Below are positions 7,717-16,611 of a stretch of DNA of 64,000 nt, in pieces. Source of the stretch: Rubrobacter aplysinae (lineage in GTDB: Bacteria; Actinomycetota; Rubrobacteria; Rubrobacterales; Rubrobacteraceae); the NCBI RefSeq assembly GCF_001029505.1, contig NZ_LEKH01000003.1, positions 220,343 through 284,342 on the forward strand. Direction: 5' to 3'. The position numbers were made by a program, and so were the translations under genes. Below the pieces are notes generated by a model, which worked only from the letters and a program-made list of their open reading frames with translations, ran no database searches and had not been told where the DNA came from. The stretch's first letter is position 1. The number at the start of each line of letters is the position of its first letter.

Positions 7717-9291
7717 TTAGAGCCGGACGGGACCAAGCCAGGATACGAGCTCCCTGGCGTCGTGGTCCTCGAGGTCCTGCACCCCGAACTCCGCGCCGCC
7801 CGAGCCGGAGGCGACCCGGACCCGCAGGTGGGCGAGACCCGCCCTGCGTTGCAGGGGGTTGGAAACGGAGCTCCGGGACTGGAGCTTGCGGCGCGGGGCG
7901 AGCGCCGTGGTGCGGGCCAGGGCGCGCGAGCGGAGCACCACACACCCGGCAGCGTAGCTCCAGCCCGCATCCCGGTGGCGCAGCCAGCCCAGGAGCGCGG
8001 AGAGCGCGAGCAGCAAGAGGGCGGCGGGGTACGACCAGGCCGGTAGGGAGAGCCCGGAGGCGTAGAACGAGGTTAGCGCTAACGCGAGAAGGACGGCGGC
8101 CGGCGCGAGCGCCCGGAACACGTAGCGGCGCAGGGAGCGTGGAGGCGGCCTCTTCAGGGAAGCCGCGGTGAGCGCGCCCGAGAACTCCGGCACGGCGTCC
8201 CGCAGGAAATCCGGCGCGGCGCGGCGCGGCAGGAGCGGGAAAAGCGTGGTCGAGACGCCGGACTCGCTGCCGCCGTAGCCCGCGCTCTCCACCCGGAGCA
8301 TGACGAGGCCGAGCGGCTGGCGCAGGATGCCTTCCACCAGCTGCACGGCCTGGATGCGGGCGAGCGGGATAGTAGCCTCCCGCTTCTCCAGCAGGCCGCG
8401 CCGGATATACAGGAACTCCTCGTCGCGGGAGAGGGTGAAGCCCGCGTAGGCCAGCACCGTGCCCGCTATAGCCAGCAGCCAGGCGAACACCCCTATGGCG
8501 ATCGCCACGACGAGCACGGCCGTTACGGAGCTCGGGGCGAGAGAGTCGTACAGCCGCCGGACAAAACCCTCGGTAAAGAACTCGTCGAAGATCTGGGAGC
8601 CGACCGCGACGACGGAGAGGGCGACCCCGATCTGGCCGCTCGTCGCGCCCGCTATAAGGAGCTCCCGGGAGAGGAGACGTCTTATCTCGCGCGGACCACT
8701 CTCCTCGTCCCCGGCGGGCTCTACGACTCCACCCTCTATGGCGCGGCGCAGCTCCGCGGCCGAGGCCCGACTCAGGGCGGGGAGCGAGGCGTCGGACTCC
8801 TCCACCCCGCCTCCGGCGGTCTCCACCCGCAACTCCACGACGCCGAAGATGCGCTGCACGACGCCCCGCACCGTATCCACGGACTGGACGTGATCCAGCG
8901 GTATAGTCCGCTCGCTTTTCTGCAAGACGCCGCGGCGCAGGTAGAAGGCCGGGCCCGAGACGCTGTAGGTCGTGGCGCGCCAGGATAAAAACCCCCAGGC
9001 TCCCGCCCCGACCACCAGCACGGCGACCCCGAGCATCACCAGCAACAGGGTGGTGGGCCGGAGCCCGCCGCTAAACAGCGCCGCCACGCCCGGTATCGCG
9101 GCGGCCCCGGCCCACTGACGGGCGGATCTCAAGGCGGAGATGATCATGGCCGCCGGGTGCAGGCGGGAGGGCCCGACCGAGACCTCTGCGCCGCTCTCTA
9201 CACCGGATACACCGCCGGGCTCCGGGCCGGAATCCGGGTCCGCCTCGTGGGGCTCCTCCCTCTCCGGGTGGCTCTCCGGATCAGAGCTCAT
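7717..9291 (-). CDS. YdbT-like membrane protein with PH-like (bPH2) domains
   Basis: A 524-residue membrane protein of the YdbT type. After a charged, disordered N-terminus it repeats a unit three times: paired hydrophobic segments followed by a bacterial PH-like domain recognisable by 'RRGVLQKSERTIPLDHVQSVD', 'RRGLLEKREATIPLARIQAVQ' and a third, weaker copy near the C-terminus. In Bacillus, YdbS and YdbT confer resistance to certain bacteriocins; the molecular role is unknown. ATG at 9291 has GGGAG upstream and overlaps ydbS by 11 bases; an upstream TTG at 9306 is less likely. The 3' end was partly duplicated at 6764-6834. Confidence 0.85.
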   Translation of the reverse strand: MSSDPESHPEREEPHEADPDSGPEPGGVSGVESGAEVSVGPSRLHPAAMIISALRSARQWAGAAAIPGVAALFSGGLRPTTLLLVMLGVAVLVVGAGAWGFLSWRATTYSVSGPAFYLRRGVLQKSERTIPLDHVQSVDTVRGVVQRIFGVVELRVETAGGGVEESDASLPALSRASAAELRRAIEGGVVEPAGDEESGPREIRRLLSRELLIAGATSGQIGVALSVVAVGSQIFDEFFTEGFVRRLYDSLAPSSVTAVLVVAIAIGVFAWLLAIAGTVLAYAGFTLSRDEEFLYIRRGLLEKREATIPLARIQAVQLVEGILRQPLGLVMLRVESAGYGGSESGVSTTLFPLLPRRAAPDFLRDAVPEFSGALTAASLKRPPPRSLRRYVFRALAPAAVLLALALTSFYASGLSLPAWSYPAALLLLALSALLGWLRHRDAGWSYAAGCVVLRSRALARTTALAPRRKLQSRSSVSNPLQRRAGLAHLRVRVASGSGGAEFGVQDLEDHDARELVSWLGPVRL

Positions 9292-9760
9292 CCTGCTCCC
9301 GGGCAAGCTCTGCTATGCGGTCGCGCACCTCTCCGGCCACGGGCGCGGAGAGCTCCGGAATCTGGTTCGGGCCGGCCGCCGTATAGAACACGACCGTCGC
9401 GAGCCCGAGCCCGCGCTCCAGCGGCCCCGTGCGGGTGTCCACGTGCTGGATGCGGGCGAGCGGCACCAGGGTCCGGCTCACCCACACGATGCCGCGCTGC
9501 AGGTCCACCTCGTCCGACCGGATCTCGTACCGCCACCGCCGCCACCTGAGGGTCGGTATGGCGACCACCAGGGTAAGTACCGCGAGGGCGGTAAGGGCGG
9601 CGGGGATCGTCCACAGGTACAAAGGCGCGCCCGCACCGAAGAAGAGCCCCCCGATAACACCACCGGAGAGCAGCACGATAAGAAGCGTCTGGACCGCGCC
9701 CGTGATCCGCCACAGAAGCCGGGCGCGGTGATCTAGCCGCTCGGAGGGCGCGTCCTTCAA
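9281..9760 (-). CDS. YdbS-like PH domain membrane protein
   Basis: A 159-residue protein with two transmembrane segments (about residues 20-72) and a single bPH2 domain in which [20 protein letters not shown] and [11 protein letters not shown] carry the family pattern. It lies directly upstream of the larger ydbT-like gene in the same operon, as YdbS does with YdbT elsewhere. The start is TTG at 9760, overlapping the rlmN stop, so rlmN, ydbS and ydbT are co-transcribed. Confidence 0.85.
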   Translation of the reverse strand: MKDAPSERLDHRARLLWRITGAVQTLLIVLLSGGVIGGLFFGAGAPLYLWTIPAALTALAVLTLVVAIPTLRWRRWRYEIRSDEVDLQRGIVWVSRTLVPLARIQHVDTRTGPLERGLGLATVVFYTAAGPNQIPELSAPVAGEVRDRIAELAREQDEL

Positions 9761-10881
9761 CCCCCGCCCGAACCTCCCGAGCCTACCGAACCGCCGGAAC
9801 CGACAGAGGCCCCCGGAGACAGCGCGACCCCGAGGCCCACCTGCTCCAGATCCCCCATCCCCTTGGCCGCGAGCTGGCCGCAGGCGGCGTCTATGTCCTC
9901 GCCCCGGCTCGGGCGCAGCGTGGCCGAGAGCCCGAGCTCCTTGGCGCGCCCGAGAAAGGCGCGGGCACCGGCGCGGGAGGTCGCGGCGTACCCGGTATCC
10001 GTCCAGTTGAAGCGCAAGAGGTTCAGATGATACAGCGGGTGATCCAGAAGCTCCGCCAGCGCCGTGGCGTGCTTCATGGAGTCGTTCACCCCTTCGAGCA
10101 GCGTGTACTCGAAGAACAGCTTGCGGCGGGTCTCGTCCACGAAGTAGCGGGCGGCGTCCATCACCTCCGGGATGGAGTGGCGGGAGGCGACGGGCATGAT
10201 CCTCTTCCGCTCCTCCTCGAAGGGGGTGTGGAGCGAGATCGCGAGGTGAAACTGCTCGGGCTCGTCGGTGTAGCGTCTTATCTTGTCCACCAGCCCGCTG
10301 GTCGAGACGGCGATGGAGCGCGCCGCGAGGTTAAGTCCACCGGAGTCGTTCAGGACCCGCAGCGACTCTATGAGCTCGTTGTAGTTCAGGAACGGCTCAC
10401 CCATGCCCATGACCACGACGTTCGACACCCGCTCGGGCGCGATGTCGCGGGAGACGGTCAGGACCTGCTCGGCGATCTCACGCCGCTTGAGGTTGCGGCT
10501 GATCCCGAGCAGCCCCGTGGCGCAGAAGGTGCAGGCCATCGGGCAGCCGATCTGGGTGGAGATACACACCGTGTGACGGCCCCCTTCCGGGATCATGACC
10601 GTCTCTATGGAGTGGCCGTCGTGGGTCTCGAAGAGGTACTTGCGGGTGCCGTCGGTGGCCCGGGCCACGCCCTTTAGCGAGAGCACGGTCGCCGGCGCCT
10701 CCTCGTTTAGCGCGGCGCGCAGGTCCTTTGGGAGGTCCGTGGCCTCCTCCCAGTCCCGCGCCAGCCCGACAGTCAGCGCCCGGTACGCCTGTCCGAGCCG
10801 GAAGCCGGGCTCCCCTCTCTCGGACAGCACCTCTCCTACCTCCGGCAGAAACTCTTCGATCCTCGATGAGACCTTCGACAC
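9757..10881 (-). CDS. rlmN: 23S rRNA (adenine-C2)-methyltransferase RlmN
   Basis: Radical-SAM enzyme that methylates A2503 of 23S rRNA and A37 of some tRNAs at C2. The iron-sulfur motif CxxxCxxC appears as CPMACTFC, followed by [11 protein letters not shown] and the [12 protein letters not shown] loop that binds SAM. The acceptor cysteine is in [14 protein letters not shown] near the C-terminus. The main body is of normal length. It ends in a Gly/Ser repeat tail ([14 protein letters not shown]) not typical of the family. GTG start with no clear ribosome binding site. First gene of the rlmN-ydbS-ydbT operon. Confidence 0.95.
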   Translation of the reverse strand: MSKVSSRIEEFLPEVGEVLSERGEPGFRLGQAYRALTVGLARDWEEATDLPKDLRAALNEEAPATVLSLKGVARATDGTRKYLFETHDGHSIETVMIPEGGRHTVCISTQIGCPMACTFCATGLLGISRNLKRREIAEQVLTVSRDIAPERVSNVVVMGMGEPFLNYNELIESLRVLNDSGGLNLAARSIAVSTSGLVDKIRRYTDEPEQFHLAISLHTPFEEERKRIMPVASRHSIPEVMDAARYFVDETRRKLFFEYTLLEGVNDSMKHATALAELLDHPLYHLNLLRFNWTDTGYAATSRAGARAFLGRAKELGLSATLRPSRGEDIDAACGQLAAKGMGDLEQVGLGVALSPGASVGSGGSVGSGGSGGG

Positions 10882-11142
10882 GTCTGAAACACGCTCCTCG
10901 GCGCCCGGCCCGGGGATCTTTCGAACCCCCCGGCGGCGCGGCCTACGATATTAGATACATTCCGACATTCCAGGCACATCCGGCCACCCGCAAGCGAAAC
11001 GGGCCCGGCACGTCCTGCAGTTCCGCGCGACTCCGCGCAATCCTACAGTTCAATTATAAAGGCGGGGCCAAAAGTGTGGCGATCCAGGCGTGGGCCGCCA
11101 GGACTTTAGGGGTTAGAATTCGCTCCCCCGGATATAACGGAT

Positions 11143-12393
11143 GTGGATAACGGAGCTGACGGAGTAGACTCCGGCCGGGGGCCGTTGGAGAACGAGACGA
11201 AAGGCCGGCGAGCCACGGGCCAGTTGCCGCAGATCCCGCTAAACCTGAATACGCTCGACCTGTTCATAATCCTGTTCGCGGTCCTGCTGGTGATACGCGG
11301 CGCCCGCACCGGGTTCCTGGCGGGGGCGTTCTCGCTCGCCGGGGTCGCGCTCGGGGCGATACTGGGCTCCCGGCTCGCGCCGATGCTGCTCTCGGAGACG
11401 GAGGACCCGCTTTTCAGGGCCGCGATCACGCTCGCCTGCATCCTGGCTTTCGCGGTGCTCGGGGACGCGCTGGCGCGCTCGGCCGGACGCTTCGTGCGCG
11501 CCCGGCTCACCGGCCCGACCACCTCTGCAGCCGACGGCGCGGGCGGGGCCGCGCTCGGGCTCGCGCTCTCGCTGGTGCTCGTCTGGGTCGGGGGGCTCTT
11601 CGCCCTACAGTTGCCGCCGCTGGCGACCCTCCAGCCCTCGATAGAACGCTCCCAGATCCTCCAGACCCTCAATCAGCGCATGCCCTCTCAGGTGGTGGCC
11701 CAGGCCGTCGCCCAGTTCGACCCGCTGCCGGAGCTGCAGGGCCCGCACGCGAACGTACCGGACCCGGCGGCGGGCATCGCCCGCGACCCCCAGGTTCTCC
11801 AGGCCGCGGACAGCACCGTGCGGGTGACCGGGGTCGCCTGCGGCTACGGAGTCGGGGGCTCGGGCTGGGTCGCCGCCCCGGAGACCGTGGTTACCAACGC
11901 CCACGTCGTGGCCGGTGAGAGCGTCACCCGCGTGCAGGTGGCGGGCTCGGGCCCGAGCCTGTCCGCCGAGGTCCGGGAGTTCGACCGCAGAAACGACATA
12001 GCGATACTCCACGTCGAGGGGCTGGACGCCGCCCCGCTGCGGACCGCCGTCCCGCGCCCCGGCGAGTCCGCGGCGGTCATAGGCTTCCCCGAGAACGGGC
12101 CGCTCGACGTGCAGCCCGGACGTACCGGCGACACCCGGCGGGTACTCTCGGGCAACGCCTACAACCAGGGGCCAGTAGAGCGCGACGTTACCAGCTTCCG
12201 GGTAAACGTCCGATCCGGCAACTCCGGAGGACCGGTGGTGAACGGCGAGGGCGAGGTGGTCTCGACCATCTTCGCCAGCCGCGCCGACTCGGGCGAGTCC
12301 GGCTACGGCATCCCGCCGAGCATAGTCAACAGCCGGCTACAGGAGGCAGATAACCGCTCCGGCCCCGTCTCCACCGGCCCCTGCGCCGCGTAA
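11143..12393 (+). CDS. MarP-like periplasmic serine protease with CvpA membrane domain
   Basis: A 416-residue protein with the layout of mycobacterial MarP, which helps cells survive acid and oxidative stress. Four hydrophobic segments of the CvpA/colicin V family fill about residues 30-160 (NTLDLFIILFAVLLVIRGAR starts the first). A trypsin-like domain follows with His in TNAHVVAG, Asp in NDIAILHV and Ser in GNSGGPV. Two cysteines flank the protease domain (GVACGYG and the C-terminal TGPCAA) and could form a disulfide, as in MarP. The start at 11143 is GTG; no strong ribosome binding site is obvious. Confidence 0.9.
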   Translation: MDNGADGVDSGRGPLENETKGRRATGQLPQIPLNLNTLDLFIILFAVLLVIRGARTGFLAGAFSLAGVALGAILGSRLAPMLLSETEDPLFRAAITLACILAFAVLGDALARSAGRFVRARLTGPTTSAADGAGGAALGLALSLVLVWVGGLFALQLPPLATLQPSIERSQILQTLNQRMPSQVVAQAVAQFDPLPELQGPHANVPDPAAGIARDPQVLQAADSTVRVTGVACGYGVGGSGWVAAPETVVTNAHVVAGESVTRVQVAGSGPSLSAEVREFDRRNDIAILHVEGLDAAPLRTAVPRPGESAAVIGFPENGPLDVQPGRTGDTRRVLSGNAYNQGPVERDVTSFRVNVRSGNSGGPVVNGEGEVVSTIFASRADSGESGYGIPPSIVNSRLQEADNRSGPVSTGPCAA

Positions 12394-12439
12394 AAGCGGT
12401 CAGCCGCAACGGTCAGCCGTCGGCGGAATCCCGTCAGCA

Positions 12440-12479
12440 GATCGGGCACGGATCGGGCACGGATCGGGCACGGATCGGG
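12440..12479. repeat. 11-bp tandem repeat, about 3.6 copies
   Basis: The unit GATCGGGCACG is repeated without change at 12440, 12451 and 12462 and partially at 12473. It lies between the MarP-like gene and the convergent Imm-5-like gene. Confidence 0.9.
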
Positions 12480-12515
12480 AGTACGCCTGCACGGTCTCAC
12501 TGTGAACGCCGGCTG

Positions 12516-12974
12516 CTAGTGCGGGTTTGGCGAATCGACGATGAGCATACGGATTTCCTCGGGCAGGTGTTCGATCTGCCACTCGCGCTCACCTTCGGCC
12601 TCAGCGTCCCCCTCCGCTCGGGCGGCTCGCAGGGCGTAGGTAGCAGCCTCCGGGGCGTGATCGGCCATGTGGGCGCTCCCCACGGCGTGGCCCGTAGCTC
12701 GCGCGGCATCTCGCGCCACACCTTCAGGAGCATCCCGCGCGGCCCCGTGCGCCTCGGCACTCGCCGCCCGTGCCTCGCCAACGGTGGCCTCCCCGCGCAC
12801 CCAGGCTCGCGCCGTGTAGATCGCCCTCCGGGGCCTGTCGTCCCGCGGACGCTTCCCGCTGAACAACGGCAGCACTCGCTCGGCGCAGTCCGCCGCCCAG
12901 GTTGCGAGCAGAAGATGCTCGTGCGGTCCAAGCGGTCCCCCGCGATGAGCCGCCTTGAAGCGTTCGTGCCTCAT
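12516..12974 (-). CDS. Imm-5-like putative immunity protein
   Basis: A 152-residue all-helical, alanine-rich protein. It has the features of the Imm-5-like family: LLLATWAADCAERVLPLF near residue 22, DDRPRRAIYTARAWVRGE, then Ala-rich helices with ARATGHAVGSAHMADHAPEA. The family was named from proximity to polymorphic toxins, but no toxin gene is visible within reach here, and the family's actual function is not settled. Starts at ATG 12974 without a clear ribosome binding site. Confidence 0.75.
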   Translation of the reverse strand: MRHERFKAAHRGGPLGPHEHLLLATWAADCAERVLPLFSGKRPRDDRPRRAIYTARAWVRGEATVGEARAASAEAHGAARDAPEGVARDAARATGHAVGSAHMADHAPEAATYALRAARAEGDAEAEGEREWQIEHLPEEIRMLIVDSPNPH

Positions 12975-12991
12975 CGCCGCCGGACCGCTTT

Positions 12992-13201
12992 CTAGCCCGA
13001 CTCTTCGCGGATGATCTTCTCCAGGGCGACGCGGCTGCGGCGGAGCTCGGCCTCCACCGTGGCCAGTCGCGAGAGTGAGGACTCGGAGAGCCGGTCGCGG
13101 TCCACCTCCTCCCGCACCGAAGTCGCCGCCTCGTCCATCGCGGTAAGGGCGCTCTGTAGCGGGATCAGGTCGCTCTCGTTACGTTCGTCTCCGCGTTCCA
13201 T
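12992..13201 (-). CDS. Small coiled-coil protein, unknown
   Basis: A 69-residue, highly charged helical protein (for example SESSLSRLATVEAELRRSRV). No family recognised. It is seven bases upstream-adjacent to the TM2-like gene on the same strand, and codon use matches the genome, so it is likely a real gene in a small operon. The start is ATG at 13201. Confidence 0.55.
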   Translation of the reverse strand: MERGDERNESDLIPLQSALTAMDEAATSVREEVDRDRLSESSLSRLATVEAELRRSRVALEKIIREESG

Positions 13202-13208
13202 GTCTCCT

Positions 13209-13457
13209 CTACCAGAGCTCCCGGCCGGCGCGGCGACTGGAGCTCCGGTTGATCTTCTCCGCGCCGCGATACGCGTCGTAAACCGCCCACACCCACACTA
13301 TCGGCAGCAGCACCCAGCCGATGAGAATCGCGGTCAACGCGCCGTTTATCATCTGCACCACTATAATGATGATGCCTTTCAGTATCTGGCCGTTGTAGAT
13401 CTGACCCAGACCGTTTATCAGCGCGCTCAACACCGCGGCTAACCCGGCACTCTTCAT
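13209..13457 (-). CDS. Small TM2-like membrane protein
   Basis: An 82-residue protein with three hydrophobic stretches. It opens MKSAGLAAVLSALINGLGQI and continues with YNGQILKGIIIIVVQ, which is the GLGQIYNGQ pattern seen in TM2 and related small membrane families. It ends with a YDAYRGAEKINR cytoplasmic tail. The ATG at 13457 has GGAGG five bases upstream, better than the ATG at 13475. Function unknown. Confidence 0.75.
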   Translation of the reverse strand: MKSAGLAAVLSALINGLGQIYNGQILKGIIIIVVQMINGALTAILIGWVLLPIVWVWAVYDAYRGAEKINRSSSRRAGRELW

Positions 13458-13523
13458 AACAGCCTCCTGTCTCATCCTGTATCTTCCGCCGCCTCAATAT
13501 ACGAGCGTATACGCCGACTCCGG

Positions 13524-13952
13524 CTAACCGTTGCGCTCGTAACGCTCCAGGTGGAGCTCCTTGAGGCGCTCGTACTCCGGGTCCGCCGTCACCTCGCCCC
13601 ACTTGTCCCGGAAGATCTCCGCCGCCCGCGCCTTTTCCGCGCCCTCCTCTTCCCGGGGCCGGCTCTTGTTGCCGCCGACGTGCTTCGCGTAGCGTCTGGC
13701 TCTTGTATAGCCCATCTGCAAGAACTTCCGCGCGACGTCCATCCCGACGAAATCCTCCGCATCCCGATACCCGAGATACCGCTCGTGGATGCGCTCGGAG
13801 GCCCGCCGCGCCGTCTCCTCGTCCTTGAAGCCCCACAGAGGCAGAAGCTCCGACTTGTACGGCTCGGCGTGGAACACGCCCTGCTCGCCGCGCCCTACCC
13901 GGTACTCCTCCGGATGCTCCCGCAAGTCTATACCCTCGAACCTGTAACCCAT
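13524..13952 (-). CDS. DUF4385 family protein
   Basis: A 142-residue protein matching the DUF4385 family as I know it: the start FEGIDLREHPEEYRVGRGEQ, the middle LLPLWGFKDEETARRAS, then VGMDVARKFLQMGYTRARRY and KHVGGNKSRP. Function is unknown in the family. It is a single gene transcribed towards the TM2-like gene and away from the TetR gene. Confidence 0.85.
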   Translation of the reverse strand: MGYRFEGIDLREHPEEYRVGRGEQGVFHAEPYKSELLPLWGFKDEETARRASERIHERYLGYRDAEDFVGMDVARKFLQMGYTRARRYAKHVGGNKSRPREEEGAEKARAAEIFRDKWGEVTADPEYERLKELHLERYERNG

Positions 13953-14027
13953 TCCGCAAGTCTAATCCAGAGGACCGGGCTCCTCCCGACATTTTTCCTC
14001 CACTCCCGTAAAACAGCATCGTCACCG

Positions 14028-14076
14028 TTGACACAATCGTACGGCCAGATAAAATAAACGGTACAGTATAGTTTAT
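14028..14076 (+). promoter_or_regulatory. Promoter and near-palindromic operator of the TetR gene
   Basis: TTGACA at 14028-14033 and TAAAAT at 14050-14055 are separated by 16 bases, a good sigma-70-type promoter. A 23-bp near-palindrome at 14054-14076 (ATAAACGGTAC, A, GTATAGTTTAT; 9 of 11 pairs match) overlaps the end of the -10 box. This is where an autorepressor of the TetR family would bind. AAAGGAG follows before the TTG start. Confidence 0.7.
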
Positions 14077-14093
14077 AAAAGGAGACCATCGAG

Positions 14094-14756
14094 TTGGGTA
14101 GGCCGGCAGGCGGGGTCGAGAGCAGGACGGAGGCCAAGCGGGGTCAGATCCTGGCCGGGGCCAGGAGGGTGTTCTTGCGAGGAGGTTTCGCGGCGGCGAG
14201 CATGGACGTGATCTCCGACGAGGCGCAGGTTTCCAAGCGTACCCTGTATTCCTATTACCAGAGCAAGGAAGAGCTTTTCACGGACGTCCTGCGAGGGCTC
14301 ACCGTCGAGAACCCGCGAACCCGGGTACTCGGTTTCGTGCAGGGTGTACGGCCGGGGAGCTCCGGGGAGTTACGGGAGGCACTCTCGGGTCTGGCGGAAA
14401 AGCTGATCGCGACCATGATGGACCCGGACTATCTGGCTTTGCTGCGCACCATCATCGCCGACTCCCACCGCTTCCCGCAGCTCGGTGAGGTCTTCCGCTC
14501 CACGGTCCCCGAGGTAGGGATCAGGGCAGGCAGCGACATGATCCGGCGCTCCCAGGAGAATGGGGTGGCGGTCCAGGGCGACCCGGAGGTCATGATGCGC
14601 ATGTTTATAGGGCCGCTGCTCACCTATGCCCTGACCGGGGGGTTGCTCAATCCCGGAGAGCCGGAACCACCCGCGCCAGAGAAGATCGAGGAGATAGTCG
14701 GTCTGTACATGAAGGCGATCTCATACGAGAGAGAGCCGGAGAGGAGCGAAGAATGA
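14094..14756 (+). CDS. TetR family transcriptional regulator
   Basis: A 220-residue regulator. The N-terminal helix-turn-helix is clear: KRGQILAGARRVFLRGGFAA, SMDVISDEAQVSKRTLYSYY, QSKEELFTDVL. The C-terminal part is a ligand-binding TetR domain of the AefR-like type (LLRTIIADSHRFPQLGEVF). TTG start after AAAGGAG. Its stop overlaps the start of the FAD monooxygenase gene (ATGA at 14753), so it probably controls that enzyme and itself through the operator at 14054-14076. Confidence 0.93.
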   Translation: MGRPAGGVESRTEAKRGQILAGARRVFLRGGFAAASMDVISDEAQVSKRTLYSYYQSKEELFTDVLRGLTVENPRTRVLGFVQGVRPGSSGELREALSGLAEKLIATMMDPDYLALLRTIIADSHRFPQLGEVFRSTVPEVGIRAGSDMIRRSQENGVAVQGDPEVMMRMFIGPLLTYALTGGLLNPGEPEPPAPEKIEEIVGLYMKAISYEREPERSEE

Positions 14757-16417
14757 CCACTACCGACGTACTTATCGTCGGAGCGGGGCCGACGGGGCTT
14801 ACGGCGGCGAACGTGCTCCAGAAAAGCAGGGTCGAGTTCAGGATCGTGGACAAGACGAGCGGTCCCGTAAAGGAGAGCCGGGCGCTGGGGGTTCAGGCCA
14901 AGACCCTGGAGCTATTCGACAAGCTCGGCCTCGCGGATCGGGCGGTCGAGGAAGGCCAGAGGATCGGGGCAGCGGAGATGCTCAAGAGGGGTAGACCCGT
15001 CGGGAAGCTCTCTTTCTTCGAGGATGATCGGGGAGGCCGCAGCCCCTATCCATTCGCCCTCATCTACGAGCAGAATCGCATCGAGCGGCTCCTGATCCAG
15101 GGCCTAGAAGAGTCCGGAGGGGGAGTCGAGTGGGGCACGGAGCTTCTTTCCGCGACCCAGACGCCGGGCGGAGCCACGGCGGCCGTCCGTCGGCCCGACG
15201 GCTCGGAGGAGACCATTGAGGCGGGCTGGGTGATCGCCGCGGACGGGGCGGGCAGCCCGATCCGTCACTCCCTGGGCCTGAGCTTCGAGGGCGGCACCTA
15301 CGAGGAAACCCTGTTTCTGGCGGACGTGGAGCTGGAATGGGAACTCGATCCGCACCGGCTGTATCTGGATCTAACATCGGGAGGCTTCTACGCCTTCTTC
15401 CCGATGCCCGGCAAGAACCGCTTCCGAATCGTCGGGGGCGTGCCGGAGAACCTGGAAGGCAAAGAGGCGTTTACGAGCCGGGACATCCAGGATCTCCTCG
15501 ACAGGCATAGCGGCGTACAGACCAGGGTCACGGCGACCCACTGGAGCAGCGTGTACAAGATCCACCGCAGAATGACCGAGCGGTTCCGCGTCGGGCATAC
15601 CTTCCTCGCCGGGGACGCGGCCCACATCCACTCCCCCGCGGGAGCCCAGGGCATGAACACCGGCATCGGCGACGCCTACAACCTGGCCTGGAAGCTGGCG
15701 CTCGTGACGAAGGGCGAGGCTCGTGAATCACTCCTCGACTCCTACGAGGCCGAGAGGATGCCCTTTGCCCGCGCCATACTGAACGGCTCGGACCGGGGCT
15801 TCTCCCTCCAGGTCACGAAGAACCCGCTCGCAAAAGGAGCCAAGCTCTTCGTGCTCCCCCTGCTCTTCCGGCTAGTCTCTGCGGTACCGCCTCTGAGCCG
15901 CCGAGCTTTCTGGTTCGTCTCCCAGCTCTGGACGCAATACCGCGAGAGCCCGGCCGTTTCCCGGAACGATTCGGCAAGTAGAGGACCCAGAAGACCTAGA
16001 GGACCCAAAGCCGGCGAACGCGTCCCCTACGGCTTCTTCGAGTCTGGCGCCGAGTCCGGCGAGAGCATCTTCGAGAGCCTCCGGGGCACAGATCATCATC
16101 TGCTGCTCTTTGAAGGAGAAACGCCGGATGGAGCCCACCTGGACGCCGCCCGGGAGGAGTTAGAGAGTCTGCTAGGCCGTTACGAGTTTCCGGTCCACGT
16201 CCATCAGGTGGACTCGGGGAACAGGCAACTGCACCGGAGGTACGGCCTCCGGGGGCCGGAACTATTCCTCATCCGGCCCGACGGCCACATAGCCTACCGG
16301 GGAAGGGTCTCGGACATCGTGGGCTTGAAGCTGTACCTCGACCGGTTCTTCCTCGAGAGCCGGGACATCGCCGGGCGGAGTAGGCCGCAGACGGCCGGGG
16401 AGAGCTTGAGGGCATGA
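14753..16417 (+). CDS. FAD-dependent aromatic-type monooxygenase (PheA/TfdB family)
   Basis: A 554-residue flavoprotein hydroxylase. It has the Rossmann motif LIVGAGPTGLTAANVL at residues 6-21, the DG motif in VIAADGAGSPIRHSLG, and the second FAD motif FLAGDAAHIHSPAGAQGMNT. The C-terminal 150 residues form the thioredoxin-like domain of phenol hydroxylase types (ELFLIRPDGHIAYRGRV). Members hydroxylate phenols, polyketides or antibiotics such as rifampicin with NAD(P)H and oxygen; the substrate is not decidable from sequence. Coupling with TetR suggests induction by its substrate. Confidence 0.92.
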   Translation: MTTTDVLIVGAGPTGLTAANVLQKSRVEFRIVDKTSGPVKESRALGVQAKTLELFDKLGLADRAVEEGQRIGAAEMLKRGRPVGKLSFFEDDRGGRSPYPFALIYEQNRIERLLIQGLEESGGGVEWGTELLSATQTPGGATAAVRRPDGSEETIEAGWVIAADGAGSPIRHSLGLSFEGGTYEETLFLADVELEWELDPHRLYLDLTSGGFYAFFPMPGKNRFRIVGGVPENLEGKEAFTSRDIQDLLDRHSGVQTRVTATHWSSVYKIHRRMTERFRVGHTFLAGDAAHIHSPAGAQGMNTGIGDAYNLAWKLALVTKGEARESLLDSYEAERMPFARAILNGSDRGFSLQVTKNPLAKGAKLFVLPLLFRLVSAVPPLSRRAFWFVSQLWTQYRESPAVSRNDSASRGPRRPRGPKAGERVPYGFFESGAESGESIFESLRGTDHHLLLFEGETPDGAHLDAAREELESLLGRYEFPVHVHQVDSGNRQLHRRYGLRGPELFLIRPDGHIAYRGRVSDIVGLKLYLDRFFLESRDIAGRSRPQTAGESLRA

Positions 16418-16611
16418 AGAAACGAAGTAACCGAAAATGCCGCTAACCACGCTCCTACTAGACAGAGCCCCGTCCGGCTCCGGCGCGGCAGGCGTGGACC
16501 GGCCGCCGCGAGGGCCCCGGGAGGTAAAAGAGCGGACCCGGAGTGTAGAGGTGCACACAGGGGTGAACGGGGAGGTTGAATAGTAGAGGCTCTTGGTGGA
16601 ATATCCCGGGC

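Noticed and set aside
12440..12479. CRISPR array.
   Set aside because: The repeats are direct 11-bp units with no spacers. None of the other tandem repeats in the window has spacers either.
16438..16575. Small ORF between the monooxygenase and aminotransferase genes.
   Set aside because: About 48 codons, Pro/Gly/Arg-rich, no ribosome binding site and no recognised family.
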